From NCBI RefSeq assembly GCF_001619875.1, contig NZ_LRFC01000038.1, positions 777,533 through 841,532 of the forward strand: 64,000 nt of DNA, in the 5' to 3' direction. The notes below the pieces were generated by a model that saw only the letters and a program-made list of their open reading frames with translations, was not told the DNA's origin and did no database searches. The translations under genes and the position numbers were made by a program. This DNA comes from Fictibacillus phosphorivorans (GTDB taxonomy: Bacteria > Bacillota > Bacilli > Bacillales > Fictibacillaceae). This document shows, in pieces, positions 53,613-64,000 of this stretch; positions within the stretch are counted from its first letter, which is position 1, and each line of letters opens with the position of its first letter.

Positions 53613-53813
53613 ATGCAAAATGGTAAAGTAAAATGGTTCAACGCTGAAAAAGGTTTCGGTTTCATCGAAGTTGAAGGTGGAAACGACGTATTCGTACACT
53701 TCTCTGCGATTCAATCAGAAGGCTTCAAGTCTCTTGAAGAAGGACAAGAAGTATCTTTCGAAATCGTTGATGGCGAGCGCGGACCACAAGCTGCTAACGT
53801 AACAAAACTTTAA
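53613..53813 (+). CDS. Cold-shock protein, CspA/CspB family
   Basis: A 66-residue cold-shock domain with RNP-1 KGFGFIE and RNP-2 DVFVHFSAI, about 85% identical by eye to the protein encoded at 212-412 (main changes near the C-terminus: [19 protein letters not shown]). It binds single-stranded nucleic acids and unfolds mRNA in the cold. AAGGAGG lies 8 bases before ATG 53613. The long structured leader suggests cold-dependent translation. The terminator at 53827 follows. Confidence 0.96.
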   Translation: MQNGKVKWFNAEKGFGFIEVEGGNDVFVHFSAIQSEGFKSLEEGQEVSFEIVDGERGPQAANVTKL

Positions 53814-53826
53814 TAGTAAAGTTTAA

Positions 53827-53864
53827 AATGCCAGACTGCCTTCGGGCGGTGCTGGCATTTTTTT
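53827..53864 (+). terminator. Terminator of the second cold-shock gene
   Basis: AATGCCAG-ACTGCC closes through a TTCG loop with GGCGGT-G-CTGGCATT, followed by seven T. Confidence 0.95.
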
Positions 53865-53878
53865 GTAGCTTAGTTTAT

Positions 53879-53953
53879 GTGTGAATTGTAAGTGTAAATT
53901 GTATGTGTAAATTGTAGGGGGTCTGTCCCGGGGACAGACCCCCTACAATTTAC
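53879..53953. repeat. Short tandem repeat ending in a perfect 47-bp palindrome, GGGGTCTG copy 5
   Basis: Two and a half units of a 12-13 base repeat (GTGTAAATTGTA) lead into a palindrome at 53907-53953: 23-base arms that are exact reverse complements around a single G (53930). The arms include GGGGGTCTGTCCC. Such perfect symmetry predicts a cruciform or a very stable RNA hairpin. Confidence 0.95.
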
Positions 53954-54015
53954 TTTTATGAATAATCAAATATGCTGATCAGACAATTTCATGAAGTGAT
54001 CGTTTTGTCTTTCTC

Positions 54016-54061
54016 ACAAATACAAATTTGGCAAATTTGTATTTGTAGGGGGTCAGACCCC
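54016..54061. repeat. Perfect 31-bp palindrome followed by GGGGTCAGACCCC, copy 6
   Basis: ACAAATACAAATTTG and CAAATTTGTATTTGT (54016-54030, 54032-54046) are exact complements around one G. The core GGGGTCAGACCCC follows at 54049-54061. Together with 53907-53953 it fills most of the gap between csp and rpoN. Confidence 0.93.
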
Positions 54062-54126
54062 AAATTTTGTAGGATGTACAGCGCTTTCATCTGTAGTATG
54101 ATGAAAGAATAGGGGAGGGATTTAAG

Positions 54127-55452
54127 ATGGAAATGGGTTTGTTTCAACAACAGAGCATGAACCTTGTCATGACAACAGAATTGCGCCAGGCCATCGCCAT
54201 TTTACAAGTTCCCAGTTACGAACTGACATCATACCTTCAAGAGCAGGCATTAGAAAATCCGCTGATTGAAATTGCAGAACCCAAAGGCATGTTTACAACT
54301 CTGAAAAAAAGTGTGCGCAAAAACGGTATGAACAGCCGTACAGATGAAAACCAGCACCTTGAACATTTAATTATCGAAAAAGAAACGCTTTATGACTATC
54401 TGTATAAACAGTCGATTCTTCTTCCAATCGAAGAAAAGGACCGCAAACTTTTTCAATTTTTACTTTTAAGCCTAGATGAAAGCGGTTATCTAACCGTATC
54501 TGCCCCAGAAACGGCAGCCAGATTTAACACAACAGTTGAAAAATGTGAAGAACTTATCCATCTGCTGCAAACTCTTGACCCGATTGGGATTGGAGCGAGA
54601 GATTTAAGAGAGTGCCTCTTACTTCAGCTGCGTGAACAACAACTTGAACATACGTTAAGCTACATCATTGTTGATCAGCATTTAAATCAATTGGCTGAAC
54701 GGAAAATGAAAACGCTAGCGTCAATCCTAAATGTAACCCCACAAGAAGTGGAGAAGGCAGCTGATTTCTTACAAACACTCGAACCGCGTCCAGGTGCAGC
54801 GTTCTCGCCAGTAAATGACCAGGCATATTTATATCCTGATGTCTCTGTGACCGAAGAGAATGGGAAGTTTCACATATCCGTAAATGAGCAATACTCACCG
54901 ATCTTAAAGCTGAACGACAGCTATGGGTCGCTTTTAAAAGGAAAAAATGCAACCTCAAAATTTTTAGATGATTCTTTTCAAAAATTCAATTGGCTAAAAA
55001 AAGCACTCGAACAAAGAAGAGAAACGTTGCTTAAAATTACAAAAGAGATCGTCAGGGTTCAGGAAACGTATTTTTTAACTTTTGATAAATCCGACCTCAT
55101 CCCACTAACCTTAAAAGAAGTAGCTGATGAAATTGGTGTCCACGAATCGACTGTGAGCCGTGCTGTGAAGAACAAAGTGCTGCAAACCACCAAAGGAGCT
55201 GTGGAACTTAAGAGCTTTTTTACAGCGAAAATCTTTACCCAAGACGGTGGCAGTGCGTCAGCGACTTCTGCTAAAACCGAGATTAAAAAACTAGTAGAAA
55301 CGGAAAATAAACAAAAGCCTCTATCAGATCAAATGCTGGCTGTTCTCCTTGAAAAAAACAGCGGACTATCGATATCGAGAAGGACGGTAGCGAAATATCG
55401 GGAAGAGCTTAATATTCCATCCTCATCTAAACGCAAACGATATAGTTCTTAA
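54127..55452 (+). CDS. rpoN: RNA polymerase sigma-54 factor
   Basis: Sigma-54 (SigL in B. subtilis), 441 residues. Region I at the N-terminus is glutamine- and leucine-rich (MGLFQQQSMNLVMTTELRQAIAILQ), the core-binding region follows, and the DNA-binding end has the helix-turn-helix LKEVADEIGVHESTVSRAVKNK and the RpoN box SRRTVAKYREELNI. It needs enhancer-binding ATPases and controls amino-acid and carbon catabolic genes in bacilli. GGGGAGGGA precedes ATG 54127. It is transcribed alone. Confidence 0.97.
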   Translation: MEMGLFQQQSMNLVMTTELRQAIAILQVPSYELTSYLQEQALENPLIEIAEPKGMFTTLKKSVRKNGMNSRTDENQHLEHLIIEKETLYDYLYKQSILLPIEEKDRKLFQFLLLSLDESGYLTVSAPETAARFNTTVEKCEELIHLLQTLDPIGIGARDLRECLLLQLREQQLEHTLSYIIVDQHLNQLAERKMKTLASILNVTPQEVEKAADFLQTLEPRPGAAFSPVNDQAYLYPDVSVTEENGKFHISVNEQYSPILKLNDSYGSLLKGKNATSKFLDDSFQKFNWLKKALEQRRETLLKITKEIVRVQETYFLTFDKSDLIPLTLKEVADEIGVHESTVSRAVKNKVLQTTKGAVELKSFFTAKIFTQDGGSASATSAKTEIKKLVETENKQKPLSDQMLAVLLEKNSGLSISRRTVAKYREELNIPSSSKRKRYSS

Positions 55453-55490
55453 AAGATTTTTTCCATTAGGAGAAAATCTTTTGCTTTTTC
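55451..55490 (+). terminator. Terminator of rpoN
   Basis: AAAAGATTTT and AAAATCTTTT (55451-55460, 55473-55482) are exact complements, followed by T-rich sequence. Confidence 0.85.
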
Positions 55491-55550
55491 ATGAAAATTA
55501 GAGGGTTAATTCCAAAAGAGAATGCCCACAATTTCGTCTAATCTGTCCTT

Positions 55551-55640
55551 ATCACGGAAAAGTTGGCCGTAATCACGGAAAAAACGGGTTGAATCACGGA
55601 AAAACAGGGGTCAATCAAGGATTGTTTATCACGGAAAATG
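55551..55640. repeat. Tandem array E, 21-bp period, four to five units
   Basis: ATCACGGAA or a variant starts at 55551, 55572, 55593 and 55614, exactly 21 bases apart, and again at 55628 after a shortened unit. The core TCACGGA is shared with arrays D and F. Confidence 0.92.
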
Positions 55641-55733
55641 TAAAACGTACAATTATCATGTACATCTCTAGAGAACAGCACACTTCAAATGATAAACTAC
55701 TAAAAGAAATCCAATGAGAAGGAGACGCCAAAA

Positions 55734-55979
55734 ATGGGTGATAAAAAGGTGCTATTTTATACGAAAGTACATTGTCCACTTTGTGATAAAGCACATAAAC
55801 TATTACAGGAGCTACAGCAAGAAACTCCTTTTTCCATTGAAGTGATCGACATTTATGAAGATGACGTCCTTCTTGAAAAATACGGGCTCATGATACCTGT
55901 AATTGAAGTAGACGGTAAGGAGATCGACTTCGGAATGATCTCTAGAGAAAAAGTAAAGAAAGCGCTTACTAATTTTTAA
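55734..55979 (+). CDS. Glutaredoxin-like family protein
   Basis: A compact 81-residue thioredoxin-fold protein with the N-terminal motif KVHCPLCDKAHKLL (CPLC) and the cis-Pro segment LMIPVIEVDGKEIDFGMIS. It belongs to the DUF836/glutaredoxin-like group, whose members may reduce disulfides. The same kind of gene precedes cggR in other bacilli (from memory). GAAGGAGACG lies 8 bases before ATG 55734. Confidence 0.85.
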   Translation: MGDKKVLFYTKVHCPLCDKAHKLLQELQQETPFSIEVIDIYEDDVLLEKYGLMIPVIEVDGKEIDFGMISREKVKKALTNF

Positions 55980-56022
55980 TAAGTAAAAGTTGTTGAAATG
56001 TAGTAAGACTATTTGATAAGAT

Positions 56023-56079
56023 AAACGTGCCAGAGAGAAATCTGACACTTTTATGACAAAAAGTGAAGCTGGCATGTTT
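56023..56079 (+). terminator. Double-stem structure after the glutaredoxin-like gene
   Basis: AAACGTGCCAG (56023-56033) pairs with CTGGCATGTTT (56069-56079), one G-T pair; inside, CACTTTT (56046-56052) pairs with AAAAGTG (56059-56065). No long T run follows, so it may be a terminator of modest strength or an RNA element of another kind. Confidence 0.5.
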
Positions 56080-56156
56080 GAAAAGATCACTTTCAGGGTA
56101 ATCTACAATAGGTAATATTGGGACTTGGGTCAAACCAAGTTATTTTCTTAAGCTAA

Positions 56157-56192
56157 TGGGACAAAAAATGACTAACTGGGACAAAAATAGTC
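56157..56192. promoter_or_regulatory. CggR operator
   Basis: TGGGAC-N6-TGAC-N4-TGGGAC-N6-AGTC matches the B. subtilis CggR operator (CGGGAC-N6-TGTC-N4-CGGGAC-N6-TGTC) in spacing throughout and in most bases. It lies 65 bases before cggR, so CggR represses its own operon until fructose-1,6-bisphosphate accumulates. Confidence 0.92.
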
Positions 56193-56256
56193 CAATGAAG
56201 TCGATCATGCTCTCATAAAAACTCTATCGTATTCCATTTAATCAGGAGAATGTGCA

Positions 56257-57279
56257 ATGAAAAATCTTATAGAGGTTCAAAAGAAATTGCTGCCAGATCT
56301 TTTGGAAACGATGCGAAAACGATACAACGTTTTAAATGTGGTAAGAATCCATGAACCTATTGGAAGAAGAAGTTTAGCATCAACCCTGAACTTGACAGAA
56401 CGAGTACTGCGCTCAGAAGTTTCCTTTTTAAAAGATCAAGGCCTTTTAAACATTCAAACGGCAGGCATGTCATTAACTTCAGAGGGGCATGATATTTTAG
56501 TAGAGCTTTCTGAGATGATGAAAGAATTGTCAGGTTTGCATGTTTTAGAATCAAATCTTAAGGAAATGTTAAATCTGTCAGAAGTTATCGTTGTCCCAGG
56601 CGACAGTGATCAAGATGCGTGGGTAAAAAATGATATGGGTAAGGCTGCAGCAGACCGGTTGAAGCGTCAACTGTCAGCAAATAACATCATTGCGGTAACG
56701 GGCGGAACAACGCTCGCTTCCGTAGCAGAGATGATGTCACCTATTCAAAAAGGACAACAATTGCTGTTTGTTCCTGCCCGCGGCGGACTTGGTGAAAAGG
56801 TGGAAAACCAAGCGAACACTATTTGTTCCACGATGGCTCAAAAAGCCAATGGGGAATATCGGCTTCTTCATTTACCTGATCAGTTGAGCAAAGAAACCTA
56901 TCTTTCTCTGATGGCTGAACCAGGTGTTAAAGAAGTCATGGAGCTTATACGGTCGGCTGGTATAGTGCTTCACGGGATTGGCGATGCTAAAACAATGGCA
57001 GTACGCAGGAATTCTAGTTCTTCACTGCTTCAAAAGCTGGACGAAGAAAAGGCCGTAGCAGAAGCGTTTGGCTATTATTTTAACCAGCAGGGTGAAGTGG
57101 TTCACCGTGTACGAACAATCGGCTTGCAGCTGGATGAGCTGCAGAATAGTGATTTCATTATGGCAGTAGCAGGAGGATCTTCTAAATCCGATGCGATTGC
57201 TGCGTTCATGAAACACGGTCCGAAAAAGGTTTTAATCACGGACGAAGGAGCAGCCCGACAGTTGTTAGGACGCTCGTAA
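56257..57279 (+). CDS. cggR: Central glycolytic genes regulator
   Basis: CggR (340 residues) belongs to the SorC family. The N-terminal 90 residues hold a winged helix domain (RRSLASTLNLTERVLRSEVSFLKDQGLL), the rest a sugar-phosphate binding domain with GGTTLASVAEMM and GIGDAKTMAVRR. It represses the operon it heads; fructose-1,6-bisphosphate is the inducer in B. subtilis. AGGAGAATG precedes ATG 56257, and its operator is at 56157. Confidence 0.96.
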   Translation: MKNLIEVQKKLLPDLLETMRKRYNVLNVVRIHEPIGRRSLASTLNLTERVLRSEVSFLKDQGLLNIQTAGMSLTSEGHDILVELSEMMKELSGLHVLESNLKEMLNLSEVIVVPGDSDQDAWVKNDMGKAAADRLKRQLSANNIIAVTGGTTLASVAEMMSPIQKGQQLLFVPARGGLGEKVENQANTICSTMAQKANGEYRLLHLPDQLSKETYLSLMAEPGVKEVMELIRSAGIVLHGIGDAKTMAVRRNSSSSLLQKLDEEKAVAEAFGYYFNQQGEVVHRVRTIGLQLDELQNSDFIMAVAGGSSKSDAIAAFMKHGPKKVLITDEGAARQLLGRS

Positions 57280-58368
<1,089 letters not shown>

Positions 58369-58387
58369 TAGATAGAGAAGAACAATA

Positions 58388-58429
58388 AGGAGGGGGAGAA
58401 GTCGTTTCAAACAGGCTTCTACTCCTCTT
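58388..58429 (+). other. Hairpin between gapA and pgk
   Basis: GAGGGGGAGAAG (right part of 58388-58403) faces CTTCTACTCCTC (58415-58427) with one or two mismatches around a loop of ten. The T run behind it is short, so it may attenuate or stabilise rather than stop the transcript. Confidence 0.5.
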
Positions 58430-58496
58430 TCCCATGTAAAATCTGGGATTGTCATTCTTTTAATCTTTTTGACTAGTCAGGAGGCTGCATGTACTT

Positions 58497-59681
58497 ATGA
58501 ACAAAAAAAGTGTTCGTGACATCGATTTAAAAGGCAAAGTTGTTTTTTGCCGAGTTGATTTTAACGTACCAATGAAAGATGGAAACATTACGGATGAAAC
58601 GCGTATCAACGCTGCTCTTCCTACCATCAAATACTTAACGGAGCAAGGTGCCAAAGTTCTTTTAGCAAGCCACTTGGGACGTCCAAAAGGACAAGTTGTG
58701 GAAGAGCTTCGTCTAGATCCTGTAGCTCAGCGTTTAAGCGATCTTCTTGGTAAAGAAGTTGTGAAAACAGATGAAGCTTACGGAGAAGAAGTTGAAAAAG
58801 CAGTAGCAAACCTTCCAGAAGGCGGCGTGATCCTTCTTGAGAACGTTCGTTTTTACCCTGGTGAGGAGAAGAACGATCCTGAGTTAGCACAAAAGTTTGC
58901 TGCACTCGCTGATGTGTACGTAAATGATGCTTTCGGAGCAGCACACCGTGCACATGCTTCAACAGAAGGAATCGCGAAACATCTTCCGGCCGTTTCAGGC
59001 TTGTTGATGGAGAAAGAACTTGAAGTACTTGGAAAAGCTCTATCAAACCCTGACCGTCCTTTCACTGCGATCATTGGCGGTGCAAAAGTAAAGGACAAGA
59101 TTGACGTCATTGACAATCTTTTAGATAAAGTAGACAACCTGATCATCGGCGGTGGTTTAGGATATACATTCATTAAGGCTCTTGGCCATGATGTAGGGAA
59201 GTCTCTTTTAGAGGAAGATAAGATTGAAACAGCACGTGGTTTCATGGAAAAAGCGAAAGAAAAAGGCGTAAACTTCCTTATTGCTGAAGATGTACTAGTA
59301 GCTGACGACTTTTCAAATGATGCTAACACCAAAGTAGTTGACATCGATTCGATCCCATCAGACTGGGAAGGTCTTGATATCGGCACGAAAACAATTGAAA
59401 AGTACGTAAAGGTTATTAAAGAATCGAAGCTTGTTATATGGAACGGACCAATGGGTGTGTTTGAGATCGACGCATTCGCAAACGGTACACGTTCAGTTGC
59501 AAATGCCTTAGCAGAATCAACAGATACGTACAGTGTTATCGGCGGCGGAGACTCAGCGGCTGCTGTTGAAAAGTTCGGTCTTGCGGACAAGATGAGCCAC
59601 ATCTCAACAGGCGGCGGTGCTTCCCTTGAGTTCATGGAAGGTAAAGCACTACCTGGTGTTGAAGCTTTAAACGATCGTTAA
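58497..59681 (+). CDS. pgk: Phosphoglycerate kinase
   Basis: Pgk (394 residues) makes ATP from 1,3-bisphosphoglycerate. Visible segments are the substrate-binding [12 protein letters not shown] and SHLGRPKG, the hinge region with [16 protein letters not shown], and the nucleotide-binding [14 protein letters not shown] and [14 protein letters not shown]. The length is normal. AGGAGG is 13 bases before ATG 58497. It is followed by a 190-base gap filled by a repeat before tpiA. Confidence 0.98.
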   Translation: MNKKSVRDIDLKGKVVFCRVDFNVPMKDGNITDETRINAALPTIKYLTEQGAKVLLASHLGRPKGQVVEELRLDPVAQRLSDLLGKEVVKTDEAYGEEVEKAVANLPEGGVILLENVRFYPGEEKNDPELAQKFAALADVYVNDAFGAAHRAHASTEGIAKHLPAVSGLLMEKELEVLGKALSNPDRPFTAIIGGAKVKDKIDVIDNLLDKVDNLIIGGGLGYTFIKALGHDVGKSLLEEDKIETARGFMEKAKEKGVNFLIAEDVLVADDFSNDANTKVVDIDSIPSDWEGLDIGTKTIEKYVKVIKESKLVIWNGPMGVFEIDAFANGTRSVANALAESTDTYSVIGGGDSAAAVEKFGLADKMSHISTGGGASLEFMEGKALPGVEALNDR

Positions 59682-59719
59682 AAAGCGAGAAGAGGTAATG
59701 TTTTTATCTCTTTGACTTA

Positions 59720-59850
59720 GTTGATTGGAGAGCAAGGTGTGAGACTCTCGGCTAGGACAAGCGGTCAGGTGAGACACTTAAGAGTGAAACGTTAAGAATG
59801 TGGCTCACCGCCTGCCCCGCGGAAAGCAAGCACCTGGAGCGGAAATCAAC
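59720..59850 (+). repeat. Structured Bacillaceae-type repeat inside the glycolytic operon
   Basis: The element begins GTTGATT and ends AATCAAC, perfect terminal inverted repeats. Inside, AGGTG / CACCT and GGTGAG / CTCACC pairs can form. It is closely similar to the outer part of 44771-45023 (CTCACCGCCTGCCCCGCGG identical). Lying between pgk and tpiA it should be part of the mRNA. Confidence 0.9.
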
Positions 59851-59869
59851 GGCTTGCAAATGAATTTAA

Positions 59870-63557
<3,688 letters not shown>

Positions 63558-63559
63558 TT

Positions 63560-63602
63560 GGGGTCTGACCCCAAACAAAGACAAACTCGCCATTTTGTCT
63601 TT
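63560..63602. repeat. GGGGTCTGACCCC repeat, copy 7
   Basis: The core (63560-63572) lies two bases after the TAA of eno, in the same TAATTGGGGTC context as copy 3 after crh. The tail AAACAAAGACAAA...TTTTGTC is a variant of the tails of copies 3 and 4. Confidence 0.94.
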
Positions 63603-63610
63603 CTGAAAAA

Positions 63611-63660
63611 GACAGCCCCCGGATCAGGCACATTAAGCGCCGATCTGGGGGCTGTCTTCA
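63611..63660. terminator. Strong hairpin between eno and the toxin gene
   Basis: GACAGCCCCC (63611-63620) pairs with GGGGGCTGTC (63646-63655), extended inward by GGATC / GATCT-type pairs. On the minus strand five T follow directly, so it ends the toxin mRNA; it probably stops eno transcription as well. Confidence 0.88.
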
Positions 63661-63690
63661 TTTCAGGCTGGTAAAGGATTTCCCTGCTAC

Positions 63691-63777
63691 TTATCGGGAG
63701 CGATTGTTAGAGTGAAGGATGGTAACAATGAGCATTGAGAAACTGATCATGAGCGACATCGTTTCAAAAACAGTCAT
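63691..63777 (-). CDS. Holin-like type I toxin peptide, 28 residues
   Basis: The peptide reads MTVFETMSLMISFSMLIVT followed by ILHSNNRSR. The start MTVFE-x-x-SLMI, one membrane segment and a short polar basic tail are the hallmarks of the putative holin-like toxin family (TxpA, BsrG, BsrE, YonT relatives), whose peptides damage the membrane unless an antisense RNA silences them. GGAGGG lies 6 bases before ATG 63777, and the terminator at 63611 follows. The antitoxin RNA should be on the plus strand overlapping the 3' part, but I cannot identify its promoter. Confidence 0.75.
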   Translation of the reverse strand: MTVFETMSLMISFSMLIVTILHSNNRSR

Positions 63778-63925
63778 CTCGATCCCTCCAATCTTGTTAC
63801 CTTTAAGGTGCGTAAAAGTAGGGTTGTCCTATTCATAAACAGAAAATATGAGTAAAAAGGCTTGTTTTTATCTGATTTGATTAATGTTTTATTTAAGAAG
63901 GCTTAAGAAAGCATATATTCCGTTC
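63778..63925. other. AT-rich region upstream of the toxin gene
   Basis: Must hold the toxin promoter on the minus strand (a weak TATGAA near 63830). A plus-strand TTGTCC-N17-TATGAG (about 63824-63852) is a possible promoter pointing toward array F. No other gene is visible. Confidence 0.4.
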
Positions 63926-64000
63926 ACGGAGCCTTTATGCTCGCTCACGGAGATTTATGCTCGTTCACGGAGCCTTTATGCTCGCTCACGGAGCCTTTAT
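63926..64000. repeat. Tandem array F, 20-21-bp period, runs past the window end
   Basis: TTTATGCTCG or its start lies at 63934, 63954, 63975 and 63996. The unit TTTATGCTCGCTCACGGAG is the same as that of array D, 22 kb away. Confidence 0.93.

Noticed and set aside
58853..59635. 260-codon open frame antisense to pgk
   Set aside because: Shadow of a highly expressed, codon-biased gene; no ribosome binding site and Ser/Pro-rich nonsense composition. The same holds for the frames antisense to gapA (57357-57773) and tpiA (60145-60540).

Overview
The window is chromosomal DNA from a low-to-moderate GC Gram-positive of the Bacillaceae. Almost every recognisable block matches a Bacillus subtilis locus: ykuUV, csbA-uvrBA, yvlABCD, hprK-lgt-yvoD-ppaX-yvoF, hisZGDBHAFI, trxB, yvcI-rapZ-yvcK-whiA-crh, clpP, sigL and cggR-gapA-pgk-tpiA-gpmI-eno. 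Ribosome binding sites are strong, GTG and TTG starts are common, and Fur, PerR, LexA, CtsR, CcpA, CggR and TRAP signals are readable. A Fictibacillus-like genus is my guess; gene order alone does not prove it.

Layout. 1-9.4 kb: a cold-shock gene, moaA, a CatE-like dioxygenase, a TVP38 membrane protein, a peroxide/iron defence operon (2-Cys peroxiredoxin, thioredoxin-like protein, Dps), an ABC-F ATPase, an alkyltransferase-like DNA repair protein, and a Ser/Thr kinase beside a Lys/Tyr-rich peptide. 9.4-16.6 kb: csbA, an orphan gene, a TauE exporter and SOS-controlled uvrBA. 16.7-23.6 kb: small membrane proteins, yvlABCD, an InhA-type secreted protease, and a zinc/S4-domain protein behind an attenuator-like leader with its own short reading frame. 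23.6-34.7 kb: the hprK-lgt operon, a proline-type symporter, a broken acetyltransferase, a thioredoxin-domain membrane protein and a Ca2+/H+ antiporter. 34.8-41.4 kb: the histidine operon. 41.4-52.9 kb: a TPR protein, trxB, the rapZ-yvcK-whiA-crh group, a TRAP-controlled trpE and clpP. 53-64 kb: a second cold-shock gene, rpoN, and cggR with the lower glycolysis operon; a very short holin-like toxin gene faces eno at the end.

Carbon flow is the theme that joins several blocks. HprK would phosphorylate Crh (Gln15, Ser46), a CcpA co-effector; a cre-like site lies before the symporter; CggR controls triose conversion; YvcK and RapZ belong to the same central-metabolism gene group. Redox and iron defence form a second theme (PerR and Fur boxes, Dps, peroxiredoxin, TrxB).

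Non-coding DNA is unusually rich in repeats. Six intergenic arrays have a strict 20- or 21-bp period. Seven copies of a GGGGTCTGACCCC-type palindrome lie at gene ends, two starting right after a stop codon and one forming the end of trpE. A larger structured repeat occurs three times, once with a second repeat nested inside it. The most interesting candidates are the leader before the S4 protein, the tandem arrays, the toxin, and the two alternative hairpins at the cspB ribosome binding site.
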